Assembly (NCBI GenBank): GCA_026873275.1
Contig: JANTUC010000005.1
Coordinates: 62,001-126,000 of the forward strand
Source: Pseudopithomyces maydicus
Lineage: Eukaryota > Ascomycota > Dothideomycetes > Pleosporales > Didymosphaeriaceae
Direction of reading: 5' to 3'
DNA: 64,000 bases
Translations under genes and position numbers: made by a program
Notes under the pieces: generated by a model
What the model saw: the letters and a program-made list of their open reading frames with translations, nothing else
Databases searched by the model: none
Told to the model about the DNA's origin: nothing
Shown: in pieces, positions 35,642-47,852 of the stretch
Position numbering within the stretch: the stretch's first letter is position 1
Layout of the letters: the number at the start of each line of letters is the position of its first letter

Positions 35642-37849
35642 TGATGGTTTGAGACGCGGAAGTAGATACTGATGGCTCCCTATAGCACTATTTTTATGCC
35701 ATTGAAAAGCATCTTCGCTATGCCAGTGCTGTTCCCACACGTTTACATGTCACTCTCATTATTATATGGTGCTGTTTGTCATTCAGCAATTTGAGAGATG
35801 ACATCCCTTCTTAAACGACAACTAATGCGGCGTCTCTAACGGCAATTCCCAAAGGTAAGGCAACTCAATCAAAACGGCAAAGCATCACCGATGAACAAAG
35901 CTAGCACCCTTTACAATGGAATGAGACATTTCATACCCAAATGCCTCAACTCCATCCCTGTAAAGAAAGACCTAACTCTTAGCTTACCACAGCGCCTCAC
36001 CCACGAGTCAAGTGACATTCCAACGGCCCACAGCCACCCACCCGACCCTCTGCGTCCCAGCCCAACGGCGCTTAAGCTAAGAATCCCGCCGCACACTGAT
36101 CTCACCCCTCCCCTCCGCGCCCGGGCCTACGCCACCACATCTGACCCCGCCCCTACTCTGCAGCACCGCCGCCTTCTTGACCTTGAAACCCATTTCATAG
36201 CCACCCCCTGCATGGGGTAGTATTACGACAGCTGCAGATGTACGCTTGCACGTATGAATCGGGAATTATACCGTAGCTCACCTTTGAACGTTACCTACCG
36301 CATAGCTGTTCATCATCAGGTAGACTGATTAATGACTGACGACTTTCTACGCGCCAGAATCGTTTCCTGGCTTTTCCAAACTACGAATGAAAGCTACGGT
36401 ATCCCACAGGCGTCTCATTCGCACACCGCAACTTTCTGTTCTACCCCTCCCCTTCTCACCGCCCCATAATGTACCAGCACATCACAACATTCTCCGTCCC
36501 CACCGCAATGCTCCGGTACACTTCACGTAAACTCCCTCGCTCCCCCACCAATCCCCTCCTCCCTTCCCTCTTTTCCTCCCCTCCTCGAAACTCCCCACCG
36601 TTCCACTACCAAATCTACACCCTGCCCCTCCTCCAACCACACGCCCCAGCCCAGCCCAGCTCATCACAATCCAACTCACCCATACCACCCATCCTAGTCC
36701 ACCCATCCTAGTCCATCCATCCCCCCCACCGCCCCCCGTACAAAACCCCCCAGCCCGAAATACCACCGCCCTCCCCACCACGCAATCCAGCATCCCGCCA
36801 CACCACCACCCAATCAAAGTCCCCGCATTATCCAGAACATCTGGCGAAAAACCACACTTTTCGCCGAACGCACCGTTTGCACGGCGTCATTGGCGAGGCG
36901 AGACATAGACTATCGCGAGCTACGAGGGGGCTAGCGTTTAGCGTACCGGGATAGCACTTCGGGGCGGTGTTCATGTGATGTTTGTTTATTTTGGTTATTG
37001 TGTTTTGATTTGGTTTGTGTGGTTCTGTTCTATATAGGGGGCTAGCTAGGTGGATGGGGGTGTGTGGGAAATATATACATACATACTTACTTGTGTGGTG
37101 TAGCGTGGATGGGTGAGTGCGGAGCGAGGTAGGTGCCAGGCGGGGTGCAGGGAGAGAGGGGGGAAGGAAGGGAGAGGAGGGGTTGTGGAGAGATGGGTGG
37201 TAGGTGGGAGGTATAGGATGTATGTAGAAGTGGAGGGAGCGAAGAGGAGAAGAGAGGAGAGGAGAGAGGTAGATTAATTATAAAGGGAAGGAAGATAGAG
37301 AGGTAGTTGTACAAGGATATATGTGTAAAATAGGAGTGAGATGTAGATGCGAAGAATGTATTTCGCGTAAGTGAGGAGCGTCATGAACACACCGATAGAC
37401 AAACAGAACGTGGCTATGCCTCAACATGTCGAATCCACGGCACACACATGCCATCCAAGAACCACGCCATACCAACTACCAACAACAAAAATTCAGCCCA
37501 CAATCTACCACGCACTCAACATACCCACTCCCCCAACTGCCTACCTACCACCACCATGCAGGCGGCCTTACACTCCACCTCGATCCCACCCCAGCATACC
37601 TCTCCCTCCCTCCCTCACCGCACCGGCAAGGCAGATTCATTTCTCACCCAGCCCACGCACGCACCCACCCCCGCGGCAGAGCCTCAGCAATCCCCTCCCT
37701 ACCTACCTACCTGAAACATGGAGGCTCCGTTGGTGGTGTCGCAGGCGGCGCTTAAGTGCAGCATGCATGATTACATACACACATACACACATACATACAT
37801 GCAAACATGCAAACATGCGCTAGCGAAATGCACATTACACTACATGTTG

Positions 37850-37880
37850 ACTACATACATACATACATACATACATACAA
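37850..37880. repeat. (ACAT)n microsatellite
   Basis: About seven tandem CATA units within a wider zone of ACACAT-type repeats starting near 37770. Confidence 0.85.
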
Positions 37881-38186
37881 GATATGTCTGACGCTCGCAC
37901 GGACGATCATAGGCCCATAACTTTTGTGATAGCTGTACCCGGATGGAGACTTGTACAGAATTGAAGGAGACAGGCATACATGTGTCCGGGTTACGTACAT
38001 GCATGGGGTGGGTTATTTCAAGGATGAGGGTGGCGTCGCGATCGGTGAGGACGAGGCGGCGTTTGCGGCGCGTGTCGCGGCAAAGTGCAGGGCGGTGCGG
38101 TGCGGTGCGGTGCGGTGTGGATTGAAGCGACGTCGAAGCGAAGAGCCGCAGTGGGAGGGATGGGGTGTCGTGTTGTACGTACGTAC

Positions 38187-38258
38187 GGATGGACGGACGG
38201 ACGGACGGACGTGTGCATCTATGCATCCATCTGTTTGTCTGTCTGTCTGTCTGTCTAT
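38187..38258. repeat. Paired (GGAC)n and (TCTG)n tetranucleotide microsatellites
   Basis: Five GGAC-type units near 38187-38210 are followed after about 20 bp by five TCTG-type units (38231-38256). Confidence 0.85.
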
Positions 38259-38689
38259 CTGCCCATCCAGCTACCTATGAATCTGTGTATATACATTATT
38301 GCAACGAACACGCCGGCACGTAATGACCCAAGTCGACGGTGCACCACACTGTGTCTTGCAACGGCACGCCCTCGCTCGCTCTTGTTCTCCACGAGGCTTT
38401 CTTTCTTCCTTCTTTTCTTTCTCTCTCATTCTACATCGATCCATCCCTTGTCCGTATGTACGTATGTAGACCTAGCTAGCTCCAGTTTATTCCCCTGCGC
38501 ACGAGTCAGCCACCGGACCTATACCCCAACCCGACAAAGACCACACGTTCGCGGCCAATCTGGCGGTCGCACGCGATCCTTCCATCGGAAGGAAGGCCAG
38601 GGCTGGCTGGCTGGACGCCCTACGTGAGCACGGTTACGTGCATGGTTCGGTTACATGTGCTACCTACGGCCGGTTCGCCGCGTGCGTAT

Positions 38690-38762
38690 GTTTACATACA
38701 TACGTACATACATACATACATACGGCGTGGCCATGGCTATGGCTATGGCTATAGCTATAGTA
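38690..38762. repeat. (ACAT)n followed by (GGCTAT)n
   Basis: ACATACATACGTACATACAT-type units to 38722, then GGCTAT x3 and GCTATA x2 at about 38733-38760. Confidence 0.8.
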
Positions 38763-38889
38763 GGCGGCCGCACGCACTCGAAAGTGTACGTACAGTACAC
38801 GGACTAGACCATCTATGTATGTATGTACGTACATATGTCTCAGAGCACGGAGCATCCATCCCACAGTCTAGTCTAGTAGAAACATTCTG

Positions 38890-41002
38890 TCATCGATAGA
38901 ACAATGTCAAACGAGGCTTTGCAACTGTGGCGTATGAAAGCTTTGCACCCGGGTTGGAAACCGGGTGCTCGCCAAAGGGAGGACCTAGATACGCGCCCGG
39001 GGGTTGGCCTGACGTTAGCGTGATGCGAGGTGGGACTGGTAGATGGCTACGTAGGATGGGTAGGTAGTGGGGAGGGACGTTATGTATGTGTGTGTGTGTA
39101 GTGAGGAGGGCTTTTACGTTGTGGATGTGGAATGTGGAATGTGGATGTGCTATGCGGAGGCAGGGCATCAGGCTGTTAGAGGTGCAAAGGAGGAACCACG
39201 GATTCACAGCATGATACGGAAGTGCAGAAAAAAAAAGGAAAAAGAAAAAAATTTCAAGACACCTGCCTTCCGGAAACGCACAGCAAATAGGCAGAAGCAC
39301 ATATTCCGTCTATAAGCCCAGGCGTCCCTATCGGGAAAATGGGTCAAAGCATATTTGCCAAAGGAGACGAATTCACGAGTGAGCCTCGGCACTTTGCAAG
39401 CCGCACAAGACGCAAACTGAACGTGCTTGTGCTCTCGTGGCGTCTGTTATCTGCATTGGGACTCTCTGACGCGGGTAGTGCTGCGACACTGGGGCGTAGT
39501 CGGGAGGCCGAAGGCCGCCACTTTCCTGATTGGCAATGCTGCAATACAGGCATTAGATTGCTCGTGTGGCTGTTAATTGTTGATCAGCAATACAGAAGAA
39601 ATGGAGGTATATGTATGCGTATAGAGTTTCGAGCGCTTTTGGGGTACGCCGGATGACAGGTCGCGAAGGGCGTGCGGCACGACACTCCACTGACCTGACC
39701 CGCTGTCCGGTGACGAGGCGGCATTAGGTTTCCAGAAACAAGCAAGCAATCCCATGGCACAGGGATGGAGGTTAGTGAGGAAAATTCGCGAAGGGCCTCT
39801 GTCGATCAACGTGGTACAAAAGCCCCGCAGCGATTTGGGGGCGTAAAAGATCGTGGGCGCTGTATGTCCCGTGTGGGCGCAGCTCTGTTGCGTTGCTTGC
39901 TCGCGTCACTTTGCTGGCAGGTGTCGGGGCATTATCCCGGGAGGTGGAAGATGTGACGGCCAAGCGTAAACGTGGGCTCCACGCCTCGACTGTGCAGGCT
40001 GTGGGCGAGCACTTGAATCCGCCGGTGTACAAGTCGAGGGTGGACGGGTGTGCATTAGTGCGCCCAAGGGCTGCCGGCGAGGACAGAGCAGAGACTAGGA
40101 GGCTTGAGACAATGGCAACGGTCGGCGAATCCTGGACGGCACGGGTGTGACGGCGCAAAAGAAAGGGCTGCCGTGGTGAGAGAATGGTTTGGGTAGGGAC
40201 GGTAGGGTAGGCAGGCTTCTTAGGCGTCGTGTGGGGCCATGGATGGCCAGTTCGGAGAATTACAGAGGCCACCACCACGACGGGCCGAATTGGGGCTTGC
40301 GAGCTGTGTGTGTCTTCAGAGGCCGCTGCCATCCGGCTCTTTGGGACTGTCTCTGGGCTCCGGGACCCGTGGGCGTGTGTGATGAGCGACGACGAAGGAA
40401 GGCCAGCGGATCCCGCGCAGTAGCGCATCGAACGGGCGCTTAGAGCAGCGCGCTGGGGCGGCGGTGATTGGCACGACACGGCCCCTTGGCCGCTGGCCGG
40501 TAGAGCTAAGCAGGGGCTGTCGGTGCTGCTGGGGTCATGAGCAGGTGGAGCAGCAGCAGTGGGCGGCGGCGGCGGAGGAGCAGCAGCAGTGAGCAGCAGT
40601 GAGCAGTGAGCAGCGCACATCAGCGCACATCGCACCGCACATCCTCCCTCCTCCCACGCGAGCCTGGCGCGCATCCGCAGCAGACTGGCTGGTGAAACGA
40701 AACGCAGCAGCCGCATCCTCCAACACCTGCGCCCTCCTCCCAGGCCTTGAATCTTAGAGCCTTAGCAGCCGGCTGCTATCGCCCCAACGCCAACAACGGC
40801 AGCAGACGTCGTGGTCCGTCGTGGTCCCTACGCCGCCCATACCTGCCTTGCCCGCGTTCAGCCTTGCGCCAGAGCCTCTCCCTCCACTGCGCCCTGAGCA
40901 CCGAGAGGCCGCTTGGGAGACCGCGAGGGCCATACAAGAGGCTCTCCCCACGGCCCTGCTTCGCCGTGCAGCACCAGCACCAGCGGGCACGCGTAGACAG
41001 TG
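38890..41002. other. Intergenic, 2.1 kb, upstream of the DUF7624-type gene
   Basis: A perfect 8-bp inverted repeat, GCACCCGG...CCGGGTGC with an 8-base loop, lies at 38945-38968. From about 40540 to 40640 there are AGC/GGC trinucleotide repeats. The pyrimidine-rich part from 40640 to 41002 is probably promoter and leader of the next gene. A 314-codon minus frame (39772-40716) is rejected as compositional. Confidence 0.55.
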
Positions 41003-43520
41003 ATGGCCACCGCTACCCAACTCATGCCGTCGCCCACCACCAACGGCCTGAAGTCCTCTTTCAGCCCGTACACCGATTCGCCCTCGTCGCCGCTGCCGAC
41101 CACCTTTGCCCACGTCTTCTCCAACAGGTACCCTCCATGAACAGCCTGGACGGTGGACGGAGCAGCGCTAATGGAAACCACCAGGTCCTCGAACGCCTCG
41201 GACCATCTGCAGCCCCCGCCCAGTCCCTATCCCTCCACCGTCGACCCCTCGCCAGTCGACAGCAACGGCACCAGCGGAACTGAGGTACTTGCTGCCAGCA
41301 CGCGTTGCACAAAAAAATCACAGCGCTGACCCCGCCCGCAGATCGAGGACGACGCGCAGGTCAACCAGGTGAGCGAGGATGAGGGCAGCGACATCAACAT
41401 CCGCTCGCCGCTGGACGAGATGCTCAGCCCGGTGAGCCTCGACAGCCAGACCAAGGTACGTGCCGCTGTCTGCGCTGGCCTGCTAACCCGCCCGCAACTG
41501 GCACTGACTGCGCGCAGCCTTCCCGCCTGAACACGTCGCTGGCCGTGCGGTCGCGCGCCGACTCTGACGAAGCGCCGCAGTCGGTCATTCATGCGCCCGC
41601 CAACTTCAAAACATTCGTACGTGTAGCGTAGAGAGGTTGCACCACATGGGCGCTAACACGCGCAAACAGAGCCGCTCCAGCGTGTCCATCCCTTCGTCAA
41701 ATGAGACGGCCTCCGATAACACTGCTGTGGTGTCCCCGCAAACACCAGAAGCAAACATGATCCCCGAGGAGAAGGTCCGTCGTGCTCATGTAGCTCTGTC
41801 CCGGGTTGTCATGGCTGAACGTCCACAGCATTCGTCCACTTATACACATCCAATTGACACCCAAGTCTCCTCCGCCGCCGCCCCGGACCGATCCACGCCG
41901 CGCGCCCAAACACGTCAAGAGTTTGAGGAAGACGGCAAACGACGCAGTGCCCGCGTTAGCGTCAGCCTTGCTGGTATGTTTCCCCGTCGGCGCGTACAAT
42001 TCCCCAAGCTCACGGCTGTAGATATCGCCGAGACAGAGGACTTGAGCATATCCGAGACGGCGTCGAGTTCCACGTTTGAAAACGATGAGAGCGTGTCCGG
42101 CCATGTACAAAAGTCCACTTCACCCCTCGCGGCCATGGCCGCAAGTGCAGGTACTCAGACCATGGGCGAGGTTCTCCACGGCATCAACGAGAGCGAGAAG
42201 GAAATCGCGGCGCTGCGAAATGCCCTCCACGAGTGCTGGACATTGTGCAACACCCTGGCAAAGCTGAGCCAGAACCACCGCTTGAAGATGTTTTACTATT
42301 CCGGCCGTGACGGAGAGGTTCAAGAGCATGCTTGGAGGACTTGCTGGCGTCTGTGCCAGCGCTTATATGAAAGCCGAGATGAGGATCCTACCGCCCAGAT
42401 CAAGCCGACGTTAGAACTGTGCCGGGATTTCTGCCAGGCTCTATTCGATGTTCGCCAACGTGGAGACGAAGCTGCTGACTCGGTCCTCAGAGTCAGTTTC
42501 GAGCTCAACAACCATCTGTACAATGCGCACGACCGCAGTCTACCTGAAGCGTTCCAGGAGCGCACGCTTGAATTTTATCTAACCCTGTGCCACCGACTGA
42601 TGAAGCAAAGGACCTCGCTACCAGAAGAAACGGACGCACTCCTTCATGCCTGCTGGTCTTTGGCAGAGATGCTCTTCAGCATCCGTCAGAACAGCCGCGA
42701 CAACAAGCCAGCCGACGAGGAAATCTTCGGATCCGCAATCCAAGCATGCTGGGAGCTGTGCGATCTCTTCCGGGAAGGCTGGACACAAGTACGGCCAGAA
42801 CGTGGAACCCCGCGCCCGTCACAATACACATTTACGGCCGCCCCTGCCTCGGTGGCACACTCGCACACGACGTATTCGGACACGTCGGGACGTTCGTCCA
42901 GCTTAAACGAATCATACCACTCGGCCGTGTCCATGAGAAAACAACTACTCATGCACCCGGAAACGCCCACCACCATCTTCGACGAACGAGACGACGGCTT
43001 CTCCCCCGCCGAGGAACCAAACGTCCCCAACATCCTGATCCTCGGCCCCGAAGCCGGCCAAACACGCACGCACGACCGCTGGTCCTCCTCCTCCTCGAAC
43101 CTCTCCACATACTCCGACACCTCACAATCCATCCACAGCTCGTCGACCGCCACCGCCGGCCGCGAAGACCCCAACCTCATCCGGCTAAAAGGCCTGATCG
43201 TCAAGGCGGCGCTGAACACGGGCTACTCGCGGCAGACGTCGCTGCCCGACTTCATCCGCTCGCTGCCGTCCAACAGCTTCGGGAACCTCCCCTGGCAGAG
43301 CGCCCTGTTCGAGAACTACAAGCACCTCGTGCTCACGGATCCGACGCTGCGCAACATCCACACGCAGCCGCTGCGCAGGCTGACGGCCAGCGAGATCGGC
43401 AGGGCGGTACAGTGGATGGCGCGGAGCAAGAGCTTTGGCTGGATGTCGGACCTGTACCGGTTTGTGTTCGGGGCGTTCCCTGAGGATGCCGGACAGCGGA
43501 ATCTTATTATTAACGCGTAA
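41003..43520 (+). CDS. Large fungal-only protein (DUF7624-like), 762 residues
   Basis: Five exons: 41003-41127, 41185-41284, 41342-41455, 41518-41616 and 41670-43520. Intron 1 is 57 nt with a GCTAAT branch site and joins FSN to RSSNASDHL in frame. The N-terminal 250 residues are Ser/Pro-rich and disordered (SSFSPYTDSPSSPLP, SPVSLDSQTKPSRLN). From about residue 320 to 560 there is a helical domain with regularly spaced Trp/Cys: NALHECWTLCNTLA, WRTCWRLCQRLYES, LELCRDFCQALFD, LHACWSLAEMLFS and IQACWELCDLFRE. These read as five to six helical repeats of about 45 residues. The C-terminus ends with a conserved block, LPDFIRSLPSNSFGNLPWQ to MSDLYRFVFGAFPEDAG. I believe this is the DUF7624 family; function unknown. 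No TM segment. It is probably a cytosolic or septal scaffold, which is inference. Confidence 0.88.
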
Positions 43521-44087
43521 CGTGTCACGCAGCGGTGCATGCTTGCTTGCATACTTTTGCTTTACGCATATATGTATACATACATACATACATGCGTGCA
43601 TGCATTTCACTCAGACGATTTGTCTGTGTGTGCGTGTGTATGTATGTATGTATCTGTGTGTGTTGTCTTTCATTTCTCAGCTTCTTCTTTCCACTTGGCT
43701 TGGATTTTTGGCTCATCTTGTGCGATATACCCCCTTCTTTTCTGGCGCGGAGGAAAACTATACATGCAGACGCTTTTGTACAGAGAGAGAGAGACTTTTA
43801 AAGCGTGCCCCCGCGAGGCTTGCGTGGCCTTTGGAATTGTACATATGATGACGGTTGTTACTTATGTTTATGCGAGATGGGTTGGTGGAGGGTTCGGTTT
43901 GCTAGAGCTGTATGTAGTAGCTAGGACTATCAGGACTATCAGAGCAGTTGTGGCAGTTTGAGTGTCCTTGCGCAGTGGTGAATGCACAACCCGCTTACGT
44001 CATGCGCCGTCCGTCCACAGCGCGCGAGTCGTTTCTCCACAGCGGCGCGGGCGCCTGTCCGCATTCCGCAACCACACTCGACACCGC
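43521..44087. other. Intergenic, 567 bp, CATA/TGTG simple repeats
   Basis: Holds the 3' end of the preceding gene, microsatellites at about 43560-43660 and the leader of the PP4R2-like gene. Confidence 0.6.
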
Positions 44088-45654
44088 ATGGCCTCCGGTA
44101 CGTCTGCTCCGATTCCCACCCCCTCTCCCCCTCTCTCTCTCCCTTCGCAAGCTCACCCCGCGCAGCAGAGAAATTGCTGCAAAGAGCCGCCGAGGACGGC
44201 GCGCTGGATGCGTGCGTGGCCCTCCGTCGCATGCACACATGCCCGCCCTGCTGATCCCGTATGCAGCGCCGACTGGCCTGAGGCCCTTGCATATATCCTG
44301 GACCGCTTGGACGAGGTGAGTGAGATGCTCATGTCTGGATACATGTATGTATATCGGGCGCACTTCTGACGCCGCACAGATCGTAGCTACGTTCCCCAAG
44401 GCGCCACGCGCAGAGTCGCCCGCCCCGAACACGCCCTCGACGTCCAGACGGCCACTCGCCCAACAACCGCAACCCTCAAGCCAGGACTCGCACTCGCACT
44501 CGCAACCCAGCGACAAAGAAAATGCCCTCCCCGGACCCCCGCCCGGCCCCCGTCCCAGGCTTCCCCTCCTCCTCCGCCCCCGACTCCCCACACGACGGCC
44601 TCCCCGCGGACATCCTAACCTTCTACGCCTCCCTCCGGCACGCGCTCTCGACCAACTTTCCCCCTCAAAGGGCGCCCCGCACACCATCCAGCGCCTCGCG
44701 GAGCTCCTGCTCGCCCCCCACCGCCGCTACAAGTACCTGCCGTCGTACCTGCGGGCCCTCGACCGCGTGATCAGCGTCTCCTCGCCGAACTCGATATTCC
44801 CGCTGCCGCAGGCGGTGCTGCCGAGTGCGGCGGGGCTGCTGAATGGCGCGGGGGCGGCGGCGCAGGCGTCGCTGGGGTCGGACGAGGCGCTGGGGGCGCG
44901 CTGTTGACGCCGATACCGTGGTTGCAAGGGCGCGCGCAGAATGAGTTGGTTTCTGAGGCGACGGAGATGGTGGATGGGCCGAATGGGGCGGGGAGGATTG
45001 AGACGGTGAGGGTGGGGATGATGGGTGCGGGGAATGGGAATGGAAACGGCACTGGGAATGGGAATGGGAATGGGGGTGTAACCTCGCCGCAGGGTACGTC
45101 CCCGACGGAAAGAACGGCGACCTCGGCGGGCGGCCTCGTATCGCAGATCGCGTCGTCGCATCCCGACGGCGAGTCGCTCCCTTCGACGGGCCCGGTTACG
45201 CAGGGCGAGATCCTGCGCCAGGAACAGGAGGCCGGCGTCGTCCTCAACAACCCGCATTCCCTGACCGGGCACCCTTCCGGTCGCCTCGTGGTCGCCGGCG
45301 CCGAGCCGGAAAGCAGCAGTGCGTCTGGGACTGGCAGTGGCGCTGCGGCTTCCTCCGCTGTCGTGGCCAGCGTCGAGGCCGACGACGAGCAGCCGCATGC
45401 AAGGGGCCCGGAGATCATCGGCATGGAGGATACGGGGCCCCAGGGGAAGGGGGGCTGGATATCGAGGGTGCGGTGGGGAGGCCGAGTATCGAGAGGGAGA
45501 GTAGGAGTCCGCAGCCGAGGGGGAGGGGGATAGGGATAGGGATGAGGTTATGGGGGAGGGGGATGGGGATGATGGGGAGGAGAAGGGAAAGGAGAAGGTG
45601 GACGGGAAGGCGGATGGGGATGGGGACGGGGATGAGGAGATGAAGACGGAGTAG
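44088..45654 (+). CDS. PP4R2-like regulatory subunit of protein phosphatase 4, reading frame broken at about five sites
   Basis: Exon 1 is only 10 nt (44088-44097), then 44166-44211, 44267-44315 and 44380 onward. The N-terminus reads AEKLLQRAAEDGALDAADWP then EALAYILDRLDEIVATFPK. HTIQRLAELLLAPHRRYKYL and PSYLRALDRVISVSS are the PP4R2-family hallmark. TPIPWLQGRAQNELVSEATE follows, and the tail is acidic (EEKGKEKVDGKADGDGDGDE, ending KTE at 45654). To read all these blocks the frame must change near 44520-44640 (+1), at C5 44660-44664 (-1), G5 44892-44896 (-1), G6 45449-45454 (-1) and G5 45525-45529 (-1). Adding one base to each run restores family-like sequence. I therefore treat the gene as probably intact in the organism and damaged in the assembly. 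PP4R2 targets the PP4 phosphatase to substrates in DNA repair and other pathways. Confidence 0.72.
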
Positions 45655-46151
45655 GGGGTGGGAAGGGGAATTAGCATTTTTGACATGTTAGAGGGATTTA
45701 TGAAAGGTTGTGTGGATGCGGATGTGGATGTGAATGTCTTGGTGGAGATTAAAGTGAAGGGGGATGTCGCGTTGGTACTGGTACTATGGACGTGTTGCAG
45801 TACTATAGACGTCATCCGAGCAATGCAATGCTGTGCGATGTCAAAGGAACAACTAGCTAGGTAGCCAGCCAGCCAGCTAGAAGCATACCACTCGCCATCT
45901 CAAATCCAAGCAACGCGAAACCATGCATACGCTTGCAACGTTATAAGGTGTCAAACAGAAAAGAACGCTTTACGTTAGCTTGGTGCTTTTCTTTTTTCAG
46001 TAAGTAGATATTCACTTAGTATACATTTTGATCTTGATCTTGGTCTTGAATCTTAAAGAAATAATGGATATGCGTGTTTGCAAGGTCTTTTGTTTACATT
46101 ACATCTATTTTTAATTTGGCTCGGCTTTGGTAGAAATATATACATATATAC

Positions 46152-46189
<38 letters not shown>

Positions 46190-47852
46190 ATGGCTGGATA
46201 CATGTTTACGATGTTGAAGCACTCATGTGTATATAGCACGTTTAAAAAGAGAGAGTGCTGTTCTCCATATCTAGGGATGGCTTTTGTGGGGACTTGGGTA
46301 TTCTAGGACTGTGCTGTCTAGCGTTTAGTCAGTTACTATAGCTGTGCTATTTTGTTTGGAGAATTCGTTGCATCTGCTTCCCTGTTTCGTAAGCCCATTA
46401 TCTCCTGGTTACACCGCTGGCTGCGCCTTTTTCCGCTCTCCCTACAAAGTGCCTCAAACATATCTGTATTCGCCCTTCCAAGGTTTCTTCCCACCCAGGT
46501 GCACTAAGCATCCATCCATCCATCTGTCCATCCATCCTCCCCACACCTCCACATCTCCACACCTCTACAACTACATACATACATGCCGCTTTCCCCCGCC
46601 GAAACCCTCCCCAAGGCCATCCACACACACACATATATATACGTCTGGCTCGGCACCCTCCGCAAGCGACGCGCCAAGACCTGGGGTGCATATGCAGGGG
46701 TGTCTAAATTATATAGGGTGGTCAAGGGAGGTACTTGAGCGTTATTGGGTGGTGTGGGTCCGGGAGAAAGGGTGCGTAGATGAGATTTGTGTGTTTATAT
46801 GTCGGTCGGCAGTTGGGAGGGGTTTGTGCGACGAGGGGAGGGACGACGGGGCGTTGGGGGAGGAGGCTGTGAGAGTTTTTTTGAAGGGGAAGGTGGGTGA
46901 ATTTGATGTGGTATTAGAGGTAGGAAGTTTTAATCGCCGGGGAAGGGATTCCTTTGGGGTGTTTGTCTGTGGGACAAGTATTCTGCGTTGGGGGTTGTTA
47001 AGACGAGGATATATACATATGTAAAATGAAAACTTGGTTAACGCAGATGTAGTGGCATCCTATTACGAGAATTCACGAAAAATTGTGCAACACAATAAAT
47101 TGAAAGAAACGCAACTAATTAGATTTTCAGATGTCGTGCTTGTTCTTCCCCATTGGGCTTTGTCGATGGGCTGAACGTTTCCTGGCTAAATCCTGACTGC
47201 CTTTCCCCGGTCGCACATTTATATTCCCCTTAGCCACGAGCGTGGCGATCTCGCTTGTATTGGGTAATACCAAGACAGGTGTACATATAATGCACGTTTC
47301 ATCTCCCATGCGGAGTCATATATGGTGTGCTTTTCGCTGTGTTGTCTGTGTGTTCATTCGCTTCATGCGCTTACGGCGCGGTGAATGTATGTGCGGCGGC
47401 GTTGTCACGATGTTTCCGTGACCGATGCAGCAGTACGCCAGAGAGCGTTAAGAAATGCTGCTGATGCTTTTGTTTCAATGGAGCAATGCATAATTTTTGA
47501 GCTGGGTCTCTTGATTGCAGAGTTACGATGAAAGGCGCCAAGTTCATAGAACCTGTGCAGGATAGTGAGCGTCCACCGCCCAGCTGGTCAGCCCTACTAT
47601 ATGTGTTTGCGGGCTGACTCGGATGCTGCAGCCGAAAATGGGTCAAGTGCTATGTGTAAACGACTCACGCATTCAACCTACTCTGCGGAAGTGGTCAGTG
47701 CGAAGGATCAATCGATGGGTCGGCAATCTGCGAGATATAACTCCTGAACTGACAGACATATGTATATATAAGACCTGAGTAACTAGGTGAGACGTGACAA
47801 CCTCCCCGTCTCGCATACGGAGAGTAGCCTACTCCGCCACGAAACCTCCACG
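45655..47852. other. Intergenic, 2.2 kb, simple repeats, no gene
   Basis: Contains an AT/GT microsatellite (46138-46191) and CATC/CACA repeats (46505-46640). A 226-codon plus frame at 46344-47024 runs through them and is rejected. The last 100 bp before 47853 should hold the tyrosinase promoter. Confidence 0.6.
46138..46191. repeat. (AT)n-(GT)n compound microsatellite
   Basis: Alternating AT followed directly by about nine GT units. Alternating purine/pyrimidine of this kind can adopt Z-DNA. Confidence 0.85.

Larger units (their letters stand above)
35642..38889. other. Gene-free, strand-skewed and microsatellite-rich DNA, 3.2 kb
   Basis: Three blocks alternate in strand composition: C-rich at about 36430-36830, G/A-rich at about 37030-37370 and C-rich at about 37430-37720. 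Then comes a dense microsatellite zone with ACAT, GGAC, TCTG and GGCTAT repeats. All open frames are low-complexity. Confidence 0.65.

Noticed and set aside
39772..40716. Minus-strand open frame of 314 codons
   Set aside because: Ala/Pro/Ser low complexity, no family, no splice-supported extension, lies over trinucleotide repeats.
46344..47024. Plus-strand open frame of 226 codons
   Set aside because: Built from CATC and CACA repeats; no family.
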